A stretch of 12,321 nt of DNA from Clostridia bacterium (GTDB lineage Bacteria > Bacillota_A > Clostridia > Oscillospirales > CAG-272): assembly GCA_017395725.1 (NCBI GenBank), contig JAFQOB010000001.1:1-12321 (forward strand), given 5' to 3'. The stretch's first letter is position 1, and every line of letters begins with the position of its first letter. The translations under genes were made by a program, and so were the position numbers. Below the pieces are notes generated by a model. That model was not told the DNA's origin, did no database searches, and worked only from the letters and a program-made list of their open reading frames with translations. Shown in pieces: positions 7,042 through 12,321 of the stretch.

Positions 7042-7070
7042 GAGATTCCTCGACTTCGCTCGGAATGACA
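7042..7070 (-). repeat. Dispersed repeat with the TCATTCCGAGCGAAGTCGAG motif on the minus strand
   Basis: Read on the minus strand, 7042-7070 gives a motif that I recall as a frequent dispersed intergenic repeat in gut Clostridia. A second block at 7115-7137 (GTCGAGGACGCCAATCCCTA) carries GTCGAGG, the reverse complement of CCTCGAC at 7048-7054, so the two could pair at long range. The family assignment is from memory, not from a search. Confidence 0.5.
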
Positions 7071-7170
7071 ATAGAGAGTGAGTTTGTGCAATATCGTTCG
7101 TTTTCTTGCGGATTGTCGAGGACGCCAATCCCTACAAATTAACTACCTATATTTGCACAAACCGGAGAGT

Positions 7171-7200
7171 CAAGGTTCTTTGCCAACTTTCTTCCTTTAA
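7171..7200 (+). repeat. CAAGGTTCTTTGCC repeat, copy 1
   Basis: The first of three copies of a 30-base element beginning CAAGGTTCTTTGCC and running on as AACTTTCTTCCTTTAA. Here the mirror arm AAGAAAGTAGG is missing and other sequence follows, so the copy is truncated relative to copy 3. Confidence 0.7.
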
Positions 7201-7284
7201 ACGAAAACGATAGGGGAGACCACTCCACTACAGATATCTAATAGTGCTCGTACAAATGATAAAAAATGGCACAGTCCGGTTATT

Positions 7285-7316
7285 CAAGGTTCTTTGCCTA
7301 CTTTCTTTCCTTAAAA
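7285..7316 (+). repeat. CAAGGTTCTTTGCC repeat, copy 2
   Basis: The second copy lies 114 bases after the first. It too lacks the mirror arm and instead runs directly into the 26-base repeat at 7320-7345, suggesting that the latter was inserted into or next to it. Confidence 0.7.
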
Positions 7317-7319
7317 TCC

Positions 7320-7345
7320 CTCTCAGTCAGCTTCGCTGACAGCTC
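7320..7345. repeat. 26-base repeat, copy 1
   Basis: This block is identical to 12282-12307. Its core GTCAGCTTCGCTGAC is a hairpin with a 6-bp stem and TTC loop. The following CTCCCGTAGGGCGAG also forms a small CCC/GGG hairpin. Confidence 0.75.
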
Positions 7346-7386
7346 TCCCGTAGGGCGAGCCTTTGGGTGCGTACAAACCAAAGTTT

Positions 7387-7425
7387 CAAGGTTCTTTGCC
7401 TACTTTCTTCCTTAAAGAAAGTAGG
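7387..7425 (+). repeat. CAAGGTTCTTTGCC repeat, copy 3 with intact hairpin
   Basis: The third copy is complete: CCTACTTTCTT (7399-7409) pairs perfectly with AAGAAAGTAGG (7415-7425) around a five-base loop. It lies 48 bases before the pyr promoter and is the fullest example of the element in the window. Confidence 0.75.
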
Positions 7426-7472
7426 TGCACTATTTTTGTAATAAAAAAATGTCAAATTTACGATAATCCTTA

Positions 7473-7501
7473 TTGACTAAAGGGCGTGTATGTGTTATAA
7501 T
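7473..7501 (+). promoter_or_regulatory. Strong sigma-A promoter of the pyrC-carB operon
   Basis: TTGACT (7473-7478, 5/6 match) and a perfect TATAAT (7496-7501) are spaced by 17 bases, and TGT at 7493-7495 forms an extended -10. Transcription should start near 7508, leaving a leader of about 110 bases before pyrC. Confidence 0.88.
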
Positions 7502-7507
7502 AGATTA

Positions 7508-7599
7508 GATATGAATAAATAAAGCATATCGACATGGTTTCGATTACTTTTACATAACGCTAAAACTATGTCAACCTTGCTTTGCAAGGTTGATTTTTT
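7508..7599 (+). promoter_or_regulatory. Candidate transcription attenuator / leader RNA of the pyr operon
   Basis: Three hairpins follow one another with no gaps. The first is GATATG (7508-7513) with CATATC (7525-7530), having an A-rich 11-base loop. The second is GACATGGTTT (7531-7540) with AAACTATGTC (7563-7572), having one wobble and an inner extension CG(A)TTA/TAACG. The third is the terminator at 7571-7599. The 5' arm of the second hairpin can alternatively pair with the terminator 5' arm (7533-7539 with 7573-7579, six of seven pairs), so a switch between termination and read-through is conceivable. The conserved PyrR-binding loop (a GAGAGG-type sequence) is not present, and the fold matches no riboswitch that I recognise. 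The signal is therefore unknown; pyrimidine control is inferred from the downstream genes. Confidence 0.6.
7571..7599 (+). terminator. Intrinsic terminator inside the pyr leader
   Basis: TCAACCTTGC (7571-7580) pairs perfectly with GCAAGGTTGA (7584-7593) around TTT and is followed by six Ts (7594-7599). It sits between the promoter and the pyrC ribosome binding site (AAGGA near 7605-7609), so it must be bypassed for pyrC expression. This is the hallmark of attenuation. Confidence 0.85.
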
Positions 7600-7618
7600 G
7601 AAAAAAGGATAAAGATAA

Positions 7619-8893
7619 ATGGAATTGATTTTGAAAGACGGAATGGTTTATTTCGACGGAAAATTTCAGAAGCAGACAGTTCATATAGCTGACGGTACCG
7701 TTACATGTTTGGAAGAACATCCCCAGCATAACGGTTCTTTGGTCGTTGATTGTTCTTTGTTTTATATTTTTCCCGGTTTCACCGACGTGCATGTGCATTT
7801 TCGTGAACCGGGTTTTTCTTATAAAGAAACCATAGCTACAGGTTCACTTGCGGCGGCGCGCGGCGGCTTCACAGACGTATGCACTATGCCTAACCTTGAC
7901 CCTGCTCCCGACTCTGTTGAAAACTTACAGGTACAGCTTGACCTAATCAAAAAGGATGCTGTCATAAATGTTCATCCCTTTGGTACCATAACTAAAAAGC
8001 AGGTTGGCGAAGAGTTGTCCGATATGGAGGGAATGGCAGATAACGTTATAGGTTATTCCGACGACGGTCGCGGAGTACAGTCCGACGAAATGATGGAAAA
8101 GGCTATGCTTAAAGCGAAGGCTCTCGGTAAAATTATTTCCGCCCACTGCGAAGATAACAGCTTACTTTTCGGCGGTTACATTCACGAGGGAGAATATGCA
8201 AAGCTTCACGGACACAAGGGAATATGCTCCGAGTCCGAATGGAAGCAGATAGAGAGAGATTTGAAGCTTGTTGAAAAAATTGGTTGTAAATACCACGTAT
8301 GTCATATATCAACAAAAGAAAGTGTTGAGCTTATAAGACAAGCCAAGAAAAAAGGGCTTGACGTTACCTGTGAAACGGCTCCCCACTATCTGATAATGAA
8401 CGATATGATGCTCGAAGAAGACGGAAGATTTAAAATGAATCCGCCTATCAGAAGTGAACAGGACAGATTGGCTCTTGTTGAGGGCTTACTCGACGGAACG
8501 GTCGATATGATAGCTACCGACCACGCTCCTCACTCGGCTGAAGAAAAGTCAAAGGGACTTTCGGGAAGCAATATGGGTGTTGTCGGAATAGAAACGAGCT
8601 TTGCTACTATGTATACCTACCTTGTGAAAAAAGGTATTATGACACTCGAAAAGCTTATTGAAGTAATGTACGTAAATCCATCAAGGAGATTTAACATAAA
8701 CAAAGGTATTGAGGTAGGCAAAAAGGCAGACCTTACGGTGTTTGACCTTAACAAAAAGTATATAATTGACCCCGCCGACTTTAAGTCAATGGGTGTTGCT
8801 ACTCCTTTCAAGGGACACGAGGTTTACGGTGAATGTAAGCTGACTTTAGCTAACGGCAACATTGCGTATAACGGCGGATTGGATTTAGAATAA
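7619..8893 (+). CDS. pyrC: Dihydroorotase, class I (B. subtilis PyrC type)
   Basis: This 424-residue cytoplasmic zinc amidohydrolase interconverts N-carbamoyl-aspartate and dihydroorotate, the third step of UMP synthesis. Metal and substrate motifs are all present: DVHVHFREPG with His58 and His60; the bridging-type Asp in GYSDDGRGV (148 or 149) rather than a carbamylated lysine; His176 in SAHCED; His229 in CHIST; and the catalytic Asp301 in ATDHAPH. NPPIR (274-278) and the SGSNMGVVGIET loop (315-326) are also typical, and the C-terminal strand region with ADLTVFD closes the composite beta domain. Length matches the Gram-positive enzyme, not the short E. coli type. The ATG is preceded by AAAAAAGGA. 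carB follows after 18 bases, so the two are co-transcribed, and the leader attenuator should control both. The call is firm. Confidence 0.96.
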   Translation: MELILKDGMVYFDGKFQKQTVHIADGTVTCLEEHPQHNGSLVVDCSLFYIFPGFTDVHVHFREPGFSYKETIATGSLAAARGGFTDVCTMPNLDPAPDSVENLQVQLDLIKKDAVINVHPFGTITKKQVGEELSDMEGMADNVIGYSDDGRGVQSDEMMEKAMLKAKALGKIISAHCEDNSLLFGGYIHEGEYAKLHGHKGICSESEWKQIERDLKLVEKIGCKYHVCHISTKESVELIRQAKKKGLDVTCETAPHYLIMNDMMLEEDGRFKMNPPIRSEQDRLALVEGLLDGTVDMIATDHAPHSAEEKSKGLSGSNMGVVGIETSFATMYTYLVKKGIMTLEKLIEVMYVNPSRRFNINKGIEVGKKADLTVFDLNKKYIIDPADFKSMGVATPFKGHEVYGECKLTLANGNIAYNGGLDLE

Positions 8894-8911
8894 ATAACGG
8901 GGGATAAAAAT

Positions 8912-11900
8912 ATGGCAAAGAGAACAGATTTAAAGAAAATTATGATTATAGGCTCAGGACCTATAGTAATCGGTCAGGCGGCAGAGTTTGACTATGCGGG
9001 AACTCAGGCGTGTCTCGCTCTTAAGGAAGAGGGATACGAAGTAGTTCTTGTAAACTCCAACCCTGCGACAATTATGACGGATACTACTATCGCAGACAAG
9101 GTTTATATGGAGCCTCTTACACTAGAATACGTTGCAAGAATTTTGAGATATGAGCGTCCCGACGCTATTATCCCCGGAATCGGCGGACAGACAGGTCTTA
9201 ACCTTGCTATGCAGCTTGAACAGAAGGGCGTTCTTAAAGAATGTCATACAGAGCTTCTCGGCACAAGCAGTGAAAGTATTGAAAGAGCAGAAGACAGAGA
9301 GTTATTTAAAGAGCTTTGTGAGTCTATCGGTGAGCCCACTATTCCCTCTGAAATTTCATACAATCTTGAAGAAGCTAAAGAGGCGGCAAAGAGAATCGGT
9401 TACCCCGTAGTTCTTCGTCCTGCATTTACGCTCGGCGGTACAGGCGGCGGCTTTGCAAACGATGAAGAAGAGCTTTGCGAGGTTGCTGTTAATGCATTTA
9501 AGCTTTCACCCGTTCATCAGGTTCTTATAGAAAAGAGTGTTAAGGGTTACAAGGAAATCGAGTTCGAGGTAATGAGAGATGGTAATGATACCGCTATCAC
9601 TATCTGCGGTATGGAAAACATTGACCCTGTCGGTGTTCATACCGGTGACTCGCTGGTTGTTGCTCCCATTATGACTCTTTCTGAGCACGACCAAAAAATG
9701 CTTAACGATTCGGCTATTAAGCTTATCAGAGCATTAAAAATCAAGGGCGGTTGTAACGTTCAGTTTGCACTTGACCCCCATTCAAGCAATTACTATCTTA
9801 TCGAGGTTAACCCCCGCGTTTCCCGTTCTTCAGCCCTTGCATCAAAGGCTTCGGGATATCCTATCGCCCGTGTTACCGCAAAAATTGCAGTTGGTATGAC
9901 TCTTGACGAAATTAAGATTGCCAATACAAACGCTGCATTCGAGCCTCAGCTTGATTACGTTATAGCTAAGCTTCCCAGATTCCCCTTTGATAAGTTTACC
10001 ACAGCCTCTAACCAGCTCGGTACGCAGATGAAGGCAACCGGTGAGGTTATGGGTATCGGTTCTAATCTTGAAGAATGTTTGCTTAAAGGTATTCGTTCTC
10101 TTGAGGTTGGTGTAAACCACATTTATCACCACAAGTTTGACAATATGACAGATGCAGACCTTCGCGCCTACATCAGCGAGTTCCGCGATGACAACATTTT
10201 TGCTATCGCTGAGCTTATCTATCGCGGCGCGACTGTTGCTGAAATTCACGATATTACTAAGATTACCCCCTTCTTCCTTGAAGCTATTAAAAACATAGTT
10301 GATATGGAAGAAACGCTTAAGGCTCACGCTTTTGAACTCGAAACGCTTAAAGCCGCTAAGAAGATGGGCTTTAGCGACAAATACGTTGCAAGAATGTGGG
10401 AGTGCACAGAGCTTGAAGTATTCAAGTTCAGAAAAGAACACAACCTTTTCCCTGTATTCAGAATGGTTGATACCTGTCATACGGGTGCGTATATTCCTTA
10501 CTTCTATTCTTCATACACCGGTGAAAATGCATCTGTTCTTACCGACAAGAAAAAGATTGTTGTTCTCGGTGCAGGACCTATCAGAATCGGTCAGGGTGTA
10601 GAATTTGACTACTCCACAGTTCACGCTGTAACAACCATTAAGAACTCCGGTTACGAGGCAATTATTATTAACAACAACCCCGAAACCGTTTCAACAGACT
10701 ATACAACGGCTGACAAGCTCTACTTTGAGCCCCTTACTCCCGAAGACGTTATGAACATAATCGAGTTTGAGAAGCCCGAGGGCGTTATCGCTTCTCTCGG
10801 CGGTCAGACTGCAATTAACCTTGCACAGCCTCTCCACGACCTCGGTGTTAAGATAATCGGTACGGACTGTGCCGCTATCGACAAGGCGGAAAACAGAGAT
10901 GCATTTGAAAAGCTTCTCAAAGAGCTTAACATTCCTCAGCCCGAGGGCAGAGCAGTTACAAAGATTGAAGACGGCGTTGCGGCTGCTGCAAAGATTGGTT
11001 ATCCCGTTCTTGTTCGTCCCTCGTTCGTACTCGGCGGACGTGCAATGCAGATAGTTGCAAACGAAGAACAGCTTCGCCATTACCTTAAAACAGCCGTTGA
11101 AATAGACGAGGACAAGCCCGTTCTTGTTGACAAGTATATCAGCGGTAAAGAAGTTGAGGTTGATGCTATTTGTGACGGACACGACGTATTTGTTCCCGGT
11201 ATTATGGAGCTTGTTGAGAGAACAGGCGTTCACTCCGGTGACTCTATAAGCGTTTACCCCGCGTTCTCAATTTCCGATAAGGTTAAAGGAACTATTCTTC
11301 AATATGCAAAGAAGCTCGGTCTTGGAATCGGTATCGTAGGTCTTTACAATATTCAGTTTATCGTTGACCAGAACGACGAAGTGTTTATTATCGAAGTAAA
11401 TCCCCGTTCTTCAAGAACGGTTCCGTTCCTTTCTAAGTCTACCGGCTACAGCTTGGCTGATATTGCTACCGAGGTTATACTCGGCAAGTCTCTTAAGGAG
11501 CAGGGACTCTTCTCCCTCTATCCCGAAGAAAAGAACAGATGGTACGTAAAAGTTCCCGTATTCTCATTTAATAAGCTTCGCGGACTTGACGCTTACCTCT
11601 CTCCCGAAATGAAGTCTACAGGTGAAGCAATCGGTTATGACGACAAGTTCTACCGTGCACTTTACAAGGCACTTCAGGCATCGGGTATGCATCTCCAGAA
11701 TTACGGTACGGTACTTGCTACAATTGCAGACTGCGATAAAGAAGAGGCGCTTCCTCTTATCCGCCGTTTCTACAATCTTGGATTTAACATCGAAGCTACT
11801 TCGGGTACGGCTAAGTTCCTTAAAGAAAACGGAATTCGTACACATATAATCAAGAAGCTTTCAGAAGATGCAGAAGAGTTGGCTGATGCTATTCGACAGG

Positions 11901-12085
11901 GACATATCGCCTACGTTATCAACACAAGCGACCCCTCCTCGTCCGGCACAACCCGCGATGGCTTTGAAATCAGAAAGTACGCTACAGAAAACAACGTAAC
12001 TATGTTTACCTCCCTTGATACAGTAAGAGTTCTTCTCGACGTACTTGAAGAAACCACCTTGACGATTTCTACTATCGACGCCTAA
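8912..12085 (+). CDS. carB: Carbamoyl-phosphate synthase large subunit
   Basis: This 1057-residue subunit makes carbamoyl phosphate from bicarbonate, ammonia (delivered from glutamine by CarA) and two ATP. The internal duplication is clear: GSGPIVIGQAAEFDYAG (14-30) opens the carboxyphosphate half and GAGPIRIGQGVEFDYS (from 553) the carbamoyl-phosphate half. Each half carries an ATP-grasp core, with RPAFTLGGTGGGFA and EVNPRVSRSSALASK in the first, and RPSFVLGGRAMQIV and EVNPRSSRTVPFLSK in the second. The oligomerisation region lies between them at about 400-545. The MGS-like allosteric domain begins near Tyr931 and includes INTSD at 1003-1007, the pocket where UMP or IMP and ornithine bind in other bacteria. 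Length is normal (E. coli 1073). GGGGGA (8899-8904) serves the ATG; two TAA codons end the gene. The small-subunit gene carA is not next to it, so CarA must come from elsewhere. Symbol pyrAB is an alternative if the operon is pyrimidine-specific. Confidence 0.97.
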   Translation: MAKRTDLKKIMIIGSGPIVIGQAAEFDYAGTQACLALKEEGYEVVLVNSNPATIMTDTTIADKVYMEPLTLEYVARILRYERPDAIIPGIGGQTGLNLAMQLEQKGVLKECHTELLGTSSESIERAEDRELFKELCESIGEPTIPSEISYNLEEAKEAAKRIGYPVVLRPAFTLGGTGGGFANDEEELCEVAVNAFKLSPVHQVLIEKSVKGYKEIEFEVMRDGNDTAITICGMENIDPVGVHTGDSLVVAPIMTLSEHDQKMLNDSAIKLIRALKIKGGCNVQFALDPHSSNYYLIEVNPRVSRSSALASKASGYPIARVTAKIAVGMTLDEIKIANTNAAFEPQLDYVIAKLPRFPFDKFTTASNQLGTQMKATGEVMGIGSNLEECLLKGIRSLEVGVNHIYHHKFDNMTDADLRAYISEFRDDNIFAIAELIYRGATVAEIHDITKITPFFLEAIKNIVDMEETLKAHAFELETLKAAKKMGFSDKYVARMWECTELEVFKFRKEHNLFPVFRMVDTCHTGAYIPYFYSSYTGENASVLTDKKKIVVLGAGPIRIGQGVEFDYSTVHAVTTIKNSGYEAIIINNNPETVSTDYTTADKLYFEPLTPEDVMNIIEFEKPEGVIASLGGQTAINLAQPLHDLGVKIIGTDCAAIDKAENRDAFEKLLKELNIPQPEGRAVTKIEDGVAAAAKIGYPVLVRPSFVLGGRAMQIVANEEQLRHYLKTAVEIDEDKPVLVDKYISGKEVEVDAICDGHDVFVPGIMELVERTGVHSGDSISVYPAFSISDKVKGTILQYAKKLGLGIGIVGLYNIQFIVDQNDEVFIIEVNPRSSRTVPFLSKSTGYSLADIATEVILGKSLKEQGLFSLYPEEKNRWYVKVPVFSFNKLRGLDAYLSPEMKSTGEAIGYDDKFYRALYKALQASGMHLQNYGTVLATIADCDKEEALPLIRRFYNLGFNIEATSGTAKFLKENGIRTHIIKKLSEDAEELADAIRQGHIAYVINTSDPSSSGTTRDGFEIRKYATENNVTMFTSLDTVRVLLDVLEETTLTISTIDA

Positions 12086-12321
12086 TAAACTGTGATAGAT
12101 AGAGGCTAAGTCATTAAAGCAAGGTTACACAACCAGAGCCTCGCCCTATGGGTAGCGAAGCGGCGTGAGCGTAATGAATGACAGTCCGGTGGACTGTCAG
12201 AACGCGAGCGTGACCGAACCGCAGTAGACGGTGGCACGCTGTAAGGCGTGACGGAGAGGGAGAAAGCTATATGTGCAAGCACTCTCAGTCAGCTTCGCTG
12301 ACAGCTCCCCCAGAGTGGGAG
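12086..12321. repeat. Second repeat island after carB
   Basis: No gene is seen in these 236 bases. TGACAGTCC (12179-12187) and GGACTGTCA (12191-12199) form a perfect 9-bp stem, and CACGC/GCGTG (12235-12239 and 12246-12250) another. The GC-rich block 12135-12260 contrasts with the AT-rich leaders elsewhere in the window and resembles the GC-rich dispersed repeats of gut Clostridia (recollection). No T-run terminator for carB is visible, so the operon may continue past the window edge. Confidence 0.65.
12282..12307. repeat. 26-base repeat, copy 2
   Basis: This block is identical over 26 bases to 7320-7345 and in the same orientation, with the same GTCAGC-TTC-GCTGAC hairpin. Flanking sequence differs (CCCCAGAGTGGGAG here), so the repeat is mobile or dispersed rather than part of a longer duplication. 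Confidence 0.75.

Larger units (their letters stand above)
6412..7472. other. Gene-free repeat mosaic between the radical SAM pair and the pyr promoter
   Basis: About 1.06 kb holds no reading frame that I can support. It has at least five distinct short repeat or hairpin elements (listed separately), several interrupted by one another. Open frames in it, such as 6589-6795 (+) and 6874-7128 (-), are translations of the repeats: the minus-strand one reads through the 7042-7070 element, and the plus-strand one crosses the palindrome at 6700-6725. Composition shifts abruptly between AT-rich tracts and C- or G-rich blocks (for example the C-rich stretch at 6849-6876). No tRNA, transposase or CRISPR spacing is visible. 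Confidence 0.7.

Noticed and set aside
6874..7128. 84-residue open frame on the - strand
   Set aside because: Its middle is the translation of the dispersed repeat at 7042-7070 and its end is the direct-repeat copies; no family is recognisable.
7171..7425. CRISPR-like array from the three repeated units
   Set aside because: Only three copies exist, the copies differ in extent, their intervals are unequal (114 and 102 bases), and the sequence between includes other repeats; no cas genes are near.
7534..7557. Possible seven-residue leader peptide (MVSITFT) in the pyr leader
   Set aside because: There is no ribosome binding site before the ATG and no run of codons related to pyrimidine-linked control; it overlaps the stem of hairpin 2.
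9842..10480. 212-residue open frame antisense to carB
   Set aside because: It is a shadow of the carB codons; it has no ribosome binding site or recognisable domain, and carB itself is intact and highly conserved here.

Overview
The window looks like a chromosomal segment from a low-GC, gut-type member of the Clostridia, probably near the Oscillospiraceae/Ruminococcus group. This rests on AT-rich intergenic DNA with consensus sigma-A promoters, strong GG-rich ribosome binding sites, a B. subtilis-type dihydroorotase, the paired radical-SAM/DUF2344 genes, and intergenic repeats of a style common in such genomes. The taxonomic call is inference. All complete genes are on the + strand.

Region 1 (1-378) holds the 3' end of a small CxxC-x17-CxxC zinc-ribbon protein, its intrinsic terminator, and a promoter. 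Region 2 (379-6411) is a run of four genes: an RlmB/TrmH-type rRNA 2'-O-methyltransferase; an 883-residue membrane protein that I read as a catalytically dead, P1B-type ATPase-like protein with a long acidic N-terminal tail; a TIGR03960-type B12-binding-domain radical SAM protein; and its partner TIGR03936/DUF2344 protein, whose GTG start overlaps the previous gene by 22 bases. A hairpin after the membrane protein may partly separate the first two genes from the second two. A terminator-like structure lies near 6532-6566.

Region 3 (6412-7472) is about 1.06 kb with no credible gene. It is a mosaic of short palindromic and direct repeats, some nested in or interrupted by others. Region 4 (7473-12085) is a pyrimidine operon segment: a near-consensus promoter, a roughly 110-nt leader with three tandem hairpins of which the last is a perfect intrinsic terminator (a transcription attenuator candidate without a recognisable PyrR site), then pyrC (dihydroorotase) and carB (carbamoyl-phosphate synthase large subunit). 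carA is not beside carB. Region 5 (12086-12321) is a second repeat island that shares an exact 26-base repeat with region 3.

How the genes work together: CarB makes carbamoyl phosphate and PyrC closes the dihydroorotate ring, two steps of de novo UMP synthesis that are sensibly controlled by one attenuated promoter. The radical SAM/DUF2344 pair is probably a functional unit of unknown reaction. The most unusual items are the degenerate P-type ATPase and the pyr leader RNA. I see no CRISPR array, phage, transposase or defence system.
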